Positions 16,502-25,075 of a stretch of 49,772 bases of DNA are shown here, piece by piece. Each line of letters begins with the position of its first letter. The stretch's first letter is position 1. The DNA is from JBBKXP01 sp038323615 (GTDB lineage: Bacteria > Pseudomonadota > Alphaproteobacteria > Rhodobacterales > Rhodobacteraceae), in assembly GCA_038323615.1 (NCBI GenBank), contig JBBQHC010000009.1, positions 1 to 49,772 on the forward strand. The letters run 5' to 3'. A program made the translations under genes and the position numbers. Under the pieces are notes generated by a model. That model was not told the DNA's origin. It saw only the letters and a list, made by a program, of their open reading frames with translations, and ran no database searches.

Positions 16502-17984
16502 TGTCGCCGCTTTGTTGCCAGGGCTTGACCAGATTGCCGAACCGGGTGAACTGACCCTCAAAGCTTAGCTCGACATGGCCGATCGGGCCGTGCCGCTGCT
16601 TGCCGATGATGACCTCGGCCTTGCCATGCAGGTGTTCCATCTCGGTTGTCCATGCGGCCATCTTTTCCAACTCGTGGTCGCCCGGCTTTTCGCGTTCTTT
16701 ATAATATTCCTCGCGATAGACGAACATCACAACATCGGCGTCTTGCTCGATCGACCCGGATTCGCGCAGGTCGGACAGTTGCGGGCGTTTGTCCTCGCGG
16801 TTTTCGACCTGACGCGAGAGCTGCGACAGGGCGACCACCGGAATCTGCAATTCCTTGGCGATGGCTTTCAGACCCATGGTGATCTCGGAAATCTCGTTGA
16901 CGCGGTTTTCGCTGCGCCCGGTGCCGCGCACCAGTTGCAGGTAATCGACCATCAGCACATCCAGCCCATGCGTCCGTTTCAGGCGCCGGGCACGGGCCGC
17001 AAGTTGGGCGATCGGCAGTGCGGGGGTGTCGTCGATGAACAGCGGGCAGGCTTCGAGCGCCTTGGCGGCGTCGACGAACCGGCGAAACTCGACCTCGGTC
17101 ATGTCACCGCGCCGGATCCGTTCGCTCGGCACTTCGGATGCTTCGGACAGGATCCGCGCTGCCAGTTGTTCGGCGGACATCTCGAGGCTGAAGAACCCTA
17201 CGACGCCGCCATCGACAGCGCCTTCGCCACCGTCCTGCAAGCGTCCCTTTTTATAGGCCTTGGCGACGTTGAACGCGATGTTGGTCGCCAGCGACGTCTT
17301 GCCCATCGACGGACGTCCGGCCAAAATCAACAGGTCGGATTTATGCAGACCGCCCAGTTTCTTGTCGAGGTCCGCCAGTCCGGTCGACACGCCCGACAGG
17401 CCGCCGTCCCGTTGATAGGCCGCGTTTGCCACGTTAACAGCGTCCGTTACAGCCTTAAGAAAGCTTTGAAATCCGCTCTCAGATGTGCCCTGTTCGGCTA
17501 GCTTGTACAGCTCTTGTTCGGCCTCGACGATCTGTTCGCGCGGTTCGCTGTCCACGTTGACCCGCGCCGCCTTGGCGGTTATGTCGCGGCCAACCCGCAT
17601 CAGTTCGCGCCGCACCGACAGATCATAGATCATCTGCGCGTAATCCCGCGCCGCAAAGGCCGAAATCGCCGCCCCCGCCAGCCGGGCCAGATAGGCCGGG
17701 CCGCCCAGTTCTTTCAGCCCCGCGTCATCCTCGAGGAACGCCTTCAGCGTCACCGGGCTGGCCAGCGCATTGCGCCCGATCCGCGCCGCAGCAGTTTCGA
17801 AGATTCGGGCGTGGACCGGGTCGTAGAAATGTTTCGGCCCAACAATCCCGGCAATCCTGTCATAGATGTCGTTGTTGGTCAGAATTGCGCCCAGCAGTTG
17901 CTGTTCGGCCTCGATGGCATGGGGCATCGTGTCGGCGTCGGCCACGTCGGTGCCGCTGGCGTTGAATGTCGCGATCTCGTTCAT
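16491..17984 (-). CDS. dnaB: Replicative DNA helicase DnaB
   Basis: Hexameric helicase that unwinds the replication fork, 497 residues, no intein. The N-terminal DnaB domain spans about 20-130 ('PHAIEAEQQLLGAILTNND'); the RecA-like C-terminal domain has Walker A LAGRPSMGKTSLA, 'GFFSLEMSAEQLAARIL', Walker B LDVLMVDYLQLV, and 'LSQLSRQVENREDKRPQLSD', as in all DnaB proteins. Relative to E. coli (471) it has a small insertion after the Walker A helix (KGRLQDGGEGAVDGG), as seen in other alphaproteobacteria. The 213-base region upstream carries DnaA-box-like sites. Confidence 0.97.
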   Translation of the reverse strand: MNEIATFNASGTDVADADTMPHAIEAEQQLLGAILTNNDIYDRIAGIVGPKHFYDPVHARIFETAAARIGRNALASPVTLKAFLEDDAGLKELGGPAYLARLAGAAISAFAARDYAQMIYDLSVRRELMRVGRDITAKAARVNVDSEPREQIVEAEQELYKLAEQGTSESGFQSFLKAVTDAVNVANAAYQRDGGLSGVSTGLADLDKKLGGLHKSDLLILAGRPSMGKTSLATNIAFNVAKAYKKGRLQDGGEGAVDGGVVGFFSLEMSAEQLAARILSEASEVPSERIRRGDMTEVEFRRFVDAAKALEACPLFIDDTPALPIAQLAARARRLKRTHGLDVLMVDYLQLVRGTGRSENRVNEISEITMGLKAIAKELQIPVVALSQLSRQVENREDKRPQLSDLRESGSIEQDADVVMFVYREEYYKEREKPGDHELEKMAAWTTEMEHLHGKAEVIIGKQRHGPIGHVELSFEGQFTRFGNLVKPWQQSGDSEF

Positions 17985-18051
17985 CTTGGTCCCCTGCCTG
18001 TCTCGAGCTTGGCATAGTCAAAGTCGATGTGCCGCGCCATCATGATATCCC

Positions 18052-18171
18052 TGTGGATGTCCGCCGGGAGAAACCTGTGGACAAGACGGTTTCCCGATTT
18101 GCGCCCCATATATGGATGTCATCCAGTTCCCTAGCACAATATAGCTGAAAAAGTCACGATTCTCTGGATAA
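18052..18171 (-). promoter_or_regulatory. Cluster of DnaA-box-like nonamers upstream of dnaB
   Basis: Three nonamers in the same orientation resemble TGTGGATAA (minus-strand TTATCCACA): TGTGGATGT at 18052 (7 of 9), TGTGGACAA at 18076 (8 of 9) and TCTGGATAA at 18163 (8 of 9). GANTC sites occur at 18158-18162 and 18195-18199. They lie in the 213-base region before dnaB and after pyrE, suggesting DnaA control of dnaB (inference). Confidence 0.4.
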
Positions 18172-18197
18172 ATCGCCCACAGGCACTGGCCATAGAT

Positions 18198-18875
18198 TCA
18201 GCCCTGACGTGTCTTCGGCCATCCGGCAGGGTCACGCAGATAGGCCTCGACCCCGGAAAGTGTTTCGGCATCAAAGGCTTGCCGTACCTTAGCCTCGGCC
18301 AGCACGTCCCACCATGTGCAGAGGTGGATCAGTTGCACGCCGTGATCGGCCAGCGTTTTTTCGACGCCGTCAAAGATACCGTAGAAGAAAATGACCGCGG
18401 TCGCGGCGCAGGTCGCCCCGGTTTCGCGGATCGCATCGACAAAGGACAATTTGCTGCCGCCATCGGTCGTCAAATCCTCGACCAGCAACACGCGCTGGCC
18501 CTCGGTCATGACCCCTTCGATCCGCGCATTTCGCCCGTAACCCTTTGGTTTCTTGCGCACATAGGTCATCGGCAGGGCCAGCCGTTCGGCGACGAGCGCG
18601 GCAAACGGGATCCCTGCGGTTTCGCCGCCTGCAATATTATCAAACGCCTCGAACCCGGCCTCGCGCATGACGCTGACCGTCAGGAAATCCATCAGGGTGG
18701 ACCGGATGCGCGGATAGGAAATCAGCTTGCGGCAATCGACATAGGTCGGCGCCTGCTTGCCACTGGCATGGGTGAAAGGCTCGCGGGCGTTGAAGTCGAT
18801 CGCGCCGATCTCGATCAGCATGCCGGCGGTCAACCGGGCGATTTCGTCTTTCGGGGGGTAAGAGGATGGGATCAT
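18198..18875 (-). CDS. pyrE: Orotate phosphoribosyltransferase
   Basis: Converts orotate and PRPP to orotidine-5'-monophosphate in pyrimidine synthesis, cytosolic, 225 residues. The PRPP-binding motif VLLVEDLTTDGGS, the catalytic-loop Lys segment 'PMTYVRKKPKGYGRNARIEG' and the N-terminal 'PFTHASGKQAPTYVDCRKLI' are intact. It lies 50 bases after pyrC on the same strand, consistent with a pyrCE transcript. Confidence 0.97.
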   Translation of the reverse strand: MIPSSYPPKDEIARLTAGMLIEIGAIDFNAREPFTHASGKQAPTYVDCRKLISYPRIRSTLMDFLTVSVMREAGFEAFDNIAGGETAGIPFAALVAERLALPMTYVRKKPKGYGRNARIEGVMTEGQRVLLVEDLTTDGGSKLSFVDAIRETGATCAATAVIFFYGIFDGVEKTLADHGVQLIHLCTWWDVLAEAKVRQAFDAETLSGVEAYLRDPAGWPKTRQG

Positions 18876-18925
18876 CGCCTGTCTTTCAGTATCATTTTGC
18901 CGAAATCACTACCGCCGTAGGGACC

Positions 18926-19978
18926 TTAGAACTCAACCCGCCACTGCAACGGAAAGCCGGGATCGAACAGCGTCACCGGGCCGTCAGCGGTGGCGATTTG
19001 CGCCGGATATGCGACCGGATCGCCCTTGATCAGCGTTATCGTCGCGTCGTTAGGGGCCAGCCGGTAGAACCGCGGGCCGTTCAGCGACACGAAGGCCTCG
19101 AGCTGTTTCAGCTTGCCTGCGACGTCAAACACCTCGGCCAGACAAGATAGCGTATTGGTCGCCGAAAACACGCCGGCGCAGCCGCAGGCCTGTAATTTGC
19201 CAGCATCCGTGTGCGGCGCCGAATCCGTGCCCAGAAAGAAACGTTTGTCGCCACTGACCGCCGCCTGCACCAGCGCGACGCGATGGGTTTCGCGTTTGGC
19301 GACCGGCAGGCAGTAGTAATGCGGCCGGATTCCCCCGGCAAGAATGTGGTTGCGGTTGATGATCAGGTGATGCGTGGTGATCGTCGCCGCCATATTCTTG
19401 TGGCTGTCGCGGACGTAATCCACCGCATCCTGCGTCGTCACGTGTTCCATGACGATCTTCAGGTCTGGCACCTTTTTGCGCAGCGGTTTCAGTACCTTGT
19501 CGATGAACACGGCCTCGCGGTCGAAAATGTCAATGGCCGGGTCGGTGACTTCGCCATGAACACACAGGGGCATCCCGATCTCGGCCATCTTTTCCAGAAC
19601 CGGGCGCACCGCCTCGAAATCGCGCACGCCGCTGGCCGAATTGGTCGTTGCCCCGGCGGGATAGAGTTTCACCGCCGTCGCGACGCCGCTGGCATGGGCG
19701 GCGGCGACATCGGCGGCATCTGTCGTTTCGGTCAGATACAGCGTCATCAGGGGCCGGAACCCCGATCCCGTCGGCAACGCCGCCATGATCCGGTCGCGGT
19801 AGGCGCTGGCCTGTGCGCCCGTCACCACCGGCGGCACAAGGTTCGGCATCACGATGGCCCGTCCAAAGTGCCGCGCGGTTTCGGGTAACACGGCAGCCAG
19901 CATCGCCCCGTCGCGCAGGTGCAGATGCCAGTCGTCGGGCTGGCGGATCGTCAGGCGGGTCGGGGCGCGGTCGGTCAT
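18926..19978 (-). CDS. pyrC: Dihydroorotase (type II, PyrC)
   Basis: Zinc amidohydrolase that closes carbamoyl-aspartate to dihydroorotate. 350 residues from the ATG at 19978 (E. coli PyrC 348). Metal and active-site motifs in order: HLHLRDG (His18, His20), the carboxylated lysine in AVKLYPAGATTNS, HGEV, 'MEHVTTQDAVDYVR', and the catalytic Asp in GTDSAPH. The frame extends upstream to an ATG at 20056, but those residues do not belong to the family. Followed by pyrE. Confidence 0.97.
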   Translation of the reverse strand: MTDRAPTRLTIRQPDDWHLHLRDGAMLAAVLPETARHFGRAIVMPNLVPPVVTGAQASAYRDRIMAALPTGSGFRPLMTLYLTETTDAADVAAAHASGVATAVKLYPAGATTNSASGVRDFEAVRPVLEKMAEIGMPLCVHGEVTDPAIDIFDREAVFIDKVLKPLRKKVPDLKIVMEHVTTQDAVDYVRDSHKNMAATITTHHLIINRNHILAGGIRPHYYCLPVAKRETHRVALVQAAVSGDKRFFLGTDSAPHTDAGKLQACGCAGVFSATNTLSCLAEVFDVAGKLKQLEAFVSLNGPRFYRLAPNDATITLIKGDPVAYPAQIATADGPVTLFDPGFPLQWRVEF

Positions 19979-20073
19979 GCCAAACCGATTACACTGCGCC
20001 GATGCCGCTGGCCAGCCCTTGCCCCCGGCCCGCCACTTGGGCAGATTGCACCGCATCGCAAAAGGGGCTGCAT

Positions 20074-20388
20074 ATGCTGGGTTTCATTATCGCCGTCGCC
20101 GCCGGGTTTCTGACGCCCTATGCCGATGACCCTTTGTCTACCCCGATCATCGCCCGCGCCGCGCCGCTAATCAAAATTGCCCCCGGCGAAACCCGGCTGA
20201 TCAGTTTCATGATCCTGATGCTGGTCGTCGGCGTTCTGGCCGCAATCCTGCAAAGCGGGTCAGCCTTTTGGGTGCTGCTGGGCGGGATCATCGGTTATTT
20301 CGCGGTCCGGTTTTTCGACAGCGGTAAACGCGCATTCGATCGCCGCAAGGCGGCGCAGCAATCCGACGCGGTCAATTGGAAGCGCTAG
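20074..20388 (+). CDS. Small two-helix membrane protein, unknown function
   Basis: A 104-residue protein with an N-terminal hydrophobic stretch (MLGFIIAVAAGFLTPYA), a second membrane segment or hairpin ('LISFMILMLVVGVLAAILQS' through FWVLLGGIIGYFAVRFF), and a basic C-terminal tail. I do not recognise a family. The start at 20074 has AAAAGGGG six bases upstream; the frame is open from 19813 but overlaps pyrC antisense. Its TAG stop directly abuts the stop of the convergent gene (TAGCTA), leaving no room for a terminator between them. Confidence 0.75.
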   Translation: MLGFIIAVAAGFLTPYADDPLSTPIIARAAPLIKIAPGETRLISFMILMLVVGVLAAILQSGSAFWVLLGGIIGYFAVRFFDSGKRAFDRRKAAQQSDAVNWKR

Positions 20389-21342
20389 CTATTCGGCGGA
20401 TTCGGATTCGTGTGCGGCGAACCCTGCCGCCCAAAGTGTGGCGAGTTTGCGGGTAAAGAACGGGCGCGAGCGGTCTTTGATCGCGTGGCGGCACAGCCGC
20501 ACCGCCAGTTCGTCGCGACCGGCGTTTTCTAGCCGTTGCAGCAGGTTGCGCAGATAGGGCAGATGGTCGCGCCGCGCCCGGAAAAGGCGGGCAAACATCT
20601 GTGCCGTCAGACTGCCGTCCATCGCCGCCACGACAAGCGGCGTGGCGATATCCATCGCGTCGAATGCCTGATCCAACTGCCAGCCAAGGTATCGGCAGGG
20701 CAGGGCGGTGACGTTGGCGCGGCGGAACAGTGCCGCGTGCATGGCGTCAAGTGGGTGCGCCGGGTCGAACGCGATCCACGCCTGTGCGGCGGCGTCGATC
20801 ATATCGGGGGCGTATCCGTAACGGTCGGTGAAACACAGGCGACGATGGTCGCGATACCGCGGATCCCATCCGGTCACAGCAGGGTCCAGCGTTGCCTGCG
20901 GGCGAATTGCCAACACCCGCGCGCCCGGTGCTGCGACACCGAATGCGGCGGCGGCGTAGCCTCCGGCATGGGCACCAAAGAACAGGACGTTGTCAAAATC
21001 TTCGAAAAAGCCGTCGTCGACCAGTCGGTCGAAATAGCGATAGACCGTATCGTCGCGGAACCATGTATCGCCGTCTGCGATCAGCGCCAGATGCGACCAG
21101 CCCTGCGTGCGCACAAAATTGAACCCGCGCGGTTCCGCGCTGTCGGCGCTGGTCTCGATCTGGCGGTGTGTCTCGAAGGTGACCAGCAGTTGCGGTCCGG
21201 CGTCGATGAACGTCGCGACATGGCGCGGCCCAAGGTTTTCGCAATAGCCCAGTTCATCGCCAATCTCGGCCAGCCGGGCATACCACGCTGCCCGGTCCAG
21301 ATCGGCCAACCCGGCATTCAGTTCGATTCCTTCACTCGTCAT
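20389..21342 (-). CDS. Alpha/beta-hydrolase-like protein lacking nucleophile Ser
   Basis: A 317-residue cytosolic protein. The middle part (about 110-200) has the look of an alpha/beta-hydrolase core: strand VLFFGAHAGGYAAAAFGV is placed like a nucleophile elbow (G-x-S-x-G), but the Ser position is Ala. Another conserved-looking block is 'RRLCFTDRYGYAPDMIDAAA'. A Leu/Arg-rich helical C-terminus follows (about 255-310). I recall such proteins in the Roseobacter group sometimes labelled PAPS reductase, but there is no PP-loop (SFGAES-type) or CxxC motif here, so I do not use that name. Function unknown; possibly a non-catalytic hydrolase fold. Confidence 0.8.
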   Translation of the reverse strand: MTSEGIELNAGLADLDRAAWYARLAEIGDELGYCENLGPRHVATFIDAGPQLLVTFETHRQIETSADSAEPRGFNFVRTQGWSHLALIADGDTWFRDDTVYRYFDRLVDDGFFEDFDNVLFFGAHAGGYAAAAFGVAAPGARVLAIRPQATLDPAVTGWDPRYRDHRRLCFTDRYGYAPDMIDAAAQAWIAFDPAHPLDAMHAALFRRANVTALPCRYLGWQLDQAFDAMDIATPLVVAAMDGSLTAQMFARLFRARRDHLPYLRNLLQRLENAGRDELAVRLCRHAIKDRSRPFFTRKLATLWAAGFAAHESESAE

Positions 21343-21447
21343 AATTCACCTGTAATGGCCGCAGCAGCCGGGCCTTGCATGGCTATCATGGCCCATTGAG
21401 GCGAAATTGCGCAATCCCCGTGCTGCCTTTGCGACCCCGGCCTGCGG

Positions 21448-22674
21448 CTAGAAAAACGCCTGCAATCCGGTCTGCGCACGCCCTAAAATAAGGGCATGCA
21501 CGTCATGGGTGCCCTCATAGGTATTCACTGTTTCCAAATTAACCATATGGCGCATGACCTGAAAATCTTCGGAAATGCCGTTGCCGCCGTGCATGTCCCG
21601 CGCCTGCCGCGCAATGTCGAGCGATTTGCCGCAGTTGTTGCGCTTCATCAGGCTGATCATTTCCGGCGCGGCGGTGCCTTCGTCCAGCATCCGGCCAAGG
21701 CGCAGCGACCCTTGCAGGCCCAGTGTGATCTCGGTCTGCATGTCGGCGAGCTTTTTCTGGAAAAGCTGGGTCTGGGCAAGTGGCCGCCCGAACTGTCGCC
21801 GGTCCAGCCCATATTGCCGCGCCGCGTGCCAGCAGTATTCCGCAGCACCCAGCACACCCCAGCTGATTCCATAGCGTGCCCGGTTCAGACAGCCAAATGG
21901 CCCTTTCAGGCCCTCGACTTCCGGCAGCAGCGCGTCTTCGCCCACCGCTACGTCTTTCATTACGATCTCGCCGGTGACAGAGGCGCGCAACGACAGTTTG
22001 CCGCCGATCTTGGGGGCGCTTAGCCCCGGCGTGCCCTTGTCCAGCACAAAGCCCCGGATTTTGCCGTCATGCGCATCCGACTTGGCCCAGACCACGAAGA
22101 CATCGGCGATCGGCGCATTGGAAATCCACATCTTGGACCCGTTCAGCAGATAGCCGTCGGCGGTCTTTTTCGCTGTCGTCTTCATGCCCCCCGGATCGCT
22201 GCCCGCGTCCGGTTCGGTCAGCCCGAAACAGCCGATCAACGTGCCTGCGGCCAGCCCCGGCAGGTACTTTTGCCGCTGTGCATCGGATCCGTAGGCGTTG
22301 ATCGGATACATCACAAGCGAGGATTGCACCGACATCATCGACCGATAACCGCTATCGACGCGCTCGACCTCGCGCGCGATCAACCCGTAGGTGACGTAGT
22401 TTGCGCCAAGACCGCCGAACTCTTCGGGGATGGTCACGCCCAGCAGGCCGGCGTCGCCCATCTGGCGGAATATGCCGGGGTCAGTGACTTCGTCGCGGTA
22501 GGCGGCGATGACCTTGGGTTGCAGCACATCCTGCGCGAAGGTGCGGGCGGCGTCGCGCAGCATCCGTTCGTCCTCGGTCAACTGATCCTCGAGTCGGAAC
22601 ACATCCGCCCAGTCGAAGGGGCCCAGATTTGGGCCATGCCCGTTTGCGTGATCAATCGCGCTGACTTTGTTCAT
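21448..22674 (-). CDS. gcdH: Glutaryl-CoA dehydrogenase
   Basis: FAD acyl-CoA dehydrogenase that oxidises and decarboxylates glutaryl-CoA to crotonyl-CoA in lysine/tryptophan breakdown, 408 residues. The catalytic base is Glu387 in NTYEGTHDVHALILGRA. The subfamily-specific Arg/Ser that hold the substrate carboxylate are present in SGYRSMMSVQSSL, and flavin/substrate motifs 'CFGLTEPDAGSDPGGMKT' and KMWISNAP are intact. GGAGG lies seven bases before ATG 22674. No other glutarate genes are adjacent. It diverges from the OmpA-domain gene across 198 bases. Confidence 0.93.
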   Translation of the reverse strand: MNKVSAIDHANGHGPNLGPFDWADVFRLEDQLTEDERMLRDAARTFAQDVLQPKVIAAYRDEVTDPGIFRQMGDAGLLGVTIPEEFGGLGANYVTYGLIAREVERVDSGYRSMMSVQSSLVMYPINAYGSDAQRQKYLPGLAAGTLIGCFGLTEPDAGSDPGGMKTTAKKTADGYLLNGSKMWISNAPIADVFVVWAKSDAHDGKIRGFVLDKGTPGLSAPKIGGKLSLRASVTGEIVMKDVAVGEDALLPEVEGLKGPFGCLNRARYGISWGVLGAAEYCWHAARQYGLDRRQFGRPLAQTQLFQKKLADMQTEITLGLQGSLRLGRMLDEGTAAPEMISLMKRNNCGKSLDIARQARDMHGGNGISEDFQVMRHMVNLETVNTYEGTHDVHALILGRAQTGLQAFF

Positions 22675-22872
22675 TGGAACCTCCGGGCCCTGAGACGGTT
22701 ACGACTTAACCTGTTGTGAGGGCATGGGCAATCTTTCGCGCTGCTCTGCAACCGATAGACATAAGATAACGCGGGGTCTGCTATCGTATAGCGACGTCGC
22801 TTGGCTTAGGTCGATGACAAGCGCGCGAAAGACCTGATGCGCCGCAAGATTTACCTGTTGAAAGGGAATACG

Positions 22873-24981
22873 ATGCCGAAGAAATCCGCCCGCACGACCA
22901 CAGCCCTTGTGGCGACAATGTCGATGCTGCTTCCCCAAAGTGTCTGGGTCGCCCCGGTACAGGCACAGGAAACGGTCCAGCTGTGCCTTGACCTGACCGA
23001 TCCGCCCTGCCCAGAGGGCCAGCCAACCGAAGGCACAACGATGGACGCCGCCGCCGCCGCTGCGGCGTTGCAGGATGCCGCAGACGCGGCAGCCGCACAG
23101 GCGCAAGCCGAGGCTGACGCCGCTACGCAAGCGGCCGCCGAGGCGGATGCCGCCGCAGCCGCGCTTGCAGAGGCAGACGCCGCCGCGACCGCACAGGCGC
23201 AGGCCGACGCTGATGCCGCCATTGCCGCACAGGCGCAAGCCGAGGCCGACGCTGCCGCTGCCGCAGATGCCGCCGCTTCGGCACAGGCTGACGCGGACGC
23301 TGCTGCTGCCGCGCTGGCGAACGCCGACGCTGATGCCGCCGCCGCCGCACAGGCACAGGCGGACGCGGACGCTGCTGCTGCCGCGCAGGCGCAACATGAT
23401 GCGGATGCGGCTGCTGCCGCCGACCAAGCCGCCGCCGACCAAGCTGCCGCCGATCAGGCCGCTGCTGACCAAGCTGCCGCCGATCAGGCCGCCGCTAACC
23501 AAGCCGCTGCCGATCAGGCCGCTGCTAACCAAGCCGCCGCCGACCAAGCGGCTGCCGATCAGGCCGCAACTGACCAAGCCGCTGCCGACCAAGCGCAACA
23601 TGACGCGGATGCCGCTGCTACGGGACAGGCGCAGGCAGATGCCGATGCGGCCAATGTCGCCGACCAAGCGGCTGCCGATCAAGCCGCTGTCGATCAGGCT
23701 GCCGCCGATCAAGCCGCCGTCGATCAAGCAGCCGTTGACCAAGCCGCCGCTGACCAAGCCGCAGCCGATCAAGCCGCTACAGATCAGGCAGCCGCCGATG
23801 CCGAAACGGCACCTGACGTTGTACCGTTGGTGGAAACCGCGGACGTTCTGGCCGAAGACGAAGCCACACGCGCTGCGGCCCAACAAGCCATCGCCGATGG
23901 TGCCGATCCAACAGTCCATAGCGACGCTGGCACGCCCGAAACCCCTGTCGCTGCCGCCGATGCAACGGCCACCACCACCGCTGACGTTCAGGAAACCGTC
24001 GTCACCCAGGAAGAGGTCCGGTCAAGCGATCAGGACTTTGCCGCGCCAGTGACGTTGGAAGCCACAGCCGCACCGGCTGCCGAGGCGTCGCGCCGTGGCC
24101 TGTCGAACTTTGAAAAGGCGCTGCTGATCGGTGTCGGGGCTGTCGCCGTCGGCGCGCTGTTGAAAAACGGCGACCGCGTCGTCGCGAACTCGGGCGACCG
24201 CATCGTGACCCGTGGCGATAACGGCTATACCGTGTATCGCGATGACGATGCGCTGCTGCGCCAACCCGGCATGGGCGAGCGGACCGAGACGTTCAACGAC
24301 GGCTCGACCCGCACTACTCTGACCCGGACCGACGGCAGCCAGATCGTGACGATCAAGGATGCTCAAGGTCGGGTGCTGCGCCGGGCACGCGTGTTGACTG
24401 ACGGCACGCAGGTCCAACTGTTCGACGATGTTACGGTCGCACCGACCCCGGTCGACGTGCGCACCCTGCCAAAGCCCTATGTCAGCACGATGTCGATCGC
24501 CGATGCAGACCGGGCAGCGCTGCGTCGTGCGCTGAACGCGCAGGCGCTGGACCGGTCGTTCAGCCTGCGCCAGATCCGCGAGATCGCACAGGTGCGCGAA
24601 CAGGTGCAGGGAATCGACCTTGATACCCTGCAGTTCCCCAGTGGTTCTGCGGCGATCCCGCCCGAGGCGACGCGGTCGCTGGTTCGCCTTGGCGTGCTGA
24701 TCGAAGAGTTCCTGGCCGAAAACCCGCGCGAGGTGTTCCTGATCGAAGGCCACACCGACGCGACCGGGTCCGAGGCGCTGAACCTTGCGCTGTCCGACCG
24801 GCGCGCCGAATCGGTGGCGCTGGCCTTGACCGAGAACTTTAACATTCCGCCGGAAAACTTGGTGGTGCAGGGCTATGGCGAACAGTTCCTCAAGGTGAAC
24901 ACGCAAGCCTCTGAACCGCGCAACCGGCGCGCGACGGTCCGTCGGATCACGCCGCTGCTGGCGCAGGTCGCGTCGCGTTAG
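22873..24981 (+). CDS. OmpA-domain protein with long Ala/Asp/Gln helical rod
   Basis: A 702-residue exported protein. Signal peptide (residues 1-32, cleavage after VQA), a small Cys/Pro patch, then an uninterrupted Ala-rich region (about 58-309) of A/D/Q/E repeats predicted to be one long alpha-helix, a Pro/Thr linker, a hydrophobic helix (about 415-430, ALLIGVGAVAVGALL), a beta-rich region (435-530), and a C-terminal OmpA-like peptidoglycan-binding domain (about 575-690) with IEGHTDATGSEALNLALSDR and RAESVALAL, which carry the Asp and Arg that grip diaminopimelate. It probably bridges the envelope to peptidoglycan. ATG 22873 has AAAGGG seven bases upstream. A weak hairpin (24984) follows. 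Confidence 0.88.
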   Translation: MPKKSARTTTALVATMSMLLPQSVWVAPVQAQETVQLCLDLTDPPCPEGQPTEGTTMDAAAAAAALQDAADAAAAQAQAEADAATQAAAEADAAAAALAEADAAATAQAQADADAAIAAQAQAEADAAAAADAAASAQADADAAAAALANADADAAAAAQAQADADAAAAAQAQHDADAAAAADQAAADQAAADQAAADQAAADQAAANQAAADQAAANQAAADQAAADQAATDQAAADQAQHDADAAATGQAQADADAANVADQAAADQAAVDQAAADQAAVDQAAVDQAAADQAAADQAATDQAAADAETAPDVVPLVETADVLAEDEATRAAAQQAIADGADPTVHSDAGTPETPVAAADATATTTADVQETVVTQEEVRSSDQDFAAPVTLEATAAPAAEASRRGLSNFEKALLIGVGAVAVGALLKNGDRVVANSGDRIVTRGDNGYTVYRDDDALLRQPGMGERTETFNDGSTRTTLTRTDGSQIVTIKDAQGRVLRRARVLTDGTQVQLFDDVTVAPTPVDVRTLPKPYVSTMSIADADRAALRRALNAQALDRSFSLRQIREIAQVREQVQGIDLDTLQFPSGSAAIPPEATRSLVRLGVLIEEFLAENPREVFLIEGHTDATGSEALNLALSDRRAESVALALTENFNIPPENLVVQGYGEQFLKVNTQASEPRNRRATVRRITPLLAQVASR
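23044..23800 (+). repeat. Coding repeat: about 20 copies of the (A/V/T)-D/N-Q-A-A pentapeptide plus irregular A/D/Q units
   Basis: The helical rod of the OmpA-domain protein. The first part is irregular (units such as AQAQADADAAAA); from about 23416 a 15-base period (GCCGCCGACCAAGCC-like, with many silent changes) encodes roughly 20 pentapeptides in two blocks split by QHDADAAATGQAQADADAANV. Silent drift between copies shows the repeat is not very recent. Confidence 0.85.
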
Positions 24982-24983
24982 GT

Positions 24984-24999
24984 TTGGGTTAAAACCCAA
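24984..24999 (+). terminator. Hairpin after OmpA-domain gene
   Basis: TTGGGTT-AA-AACCCAA, a 7-bp perfect stem starting three bases after the stop codon, followed by CTT only. Its GGGTT/AACCC core is shared with the hairpin at 25544 and resembles the one at 1875. Confidence 0.55.
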
Positions 25000-25075
25000 C
25001 TTACCAGCAAAATCCGGGTCGCCCTCGCAAGGGGCGGCCCGTACCATTTCGGGCATCAACCAGATGAGGCCTGCT

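Noticed and set aside
20389..21342. Naming this gene PAPS reductase
   Set aside because: No PP-loop, no catalytic ECGxH and no cysteine pairs; the true APS reductase is at 30916-31650.
23044..23800. Periodic sequence that could be mistaken for a CRISPR or minisatellite array
   Set aside because: The 15-base period is in frame, encodes a regular pentapeptide inside a clear exported OmpA-domain protein, and there are no spacers or cas genes.
22699..23919. A minus-strand open frame of 406 residues rich in Gly/Ser/Leu/Ile over the same repeat
   Set aside because: It is the mirror of the Ala/Asp/Gln codons; it has no start signal or family and the plus strand has a signal peptide and an OmpA domain.
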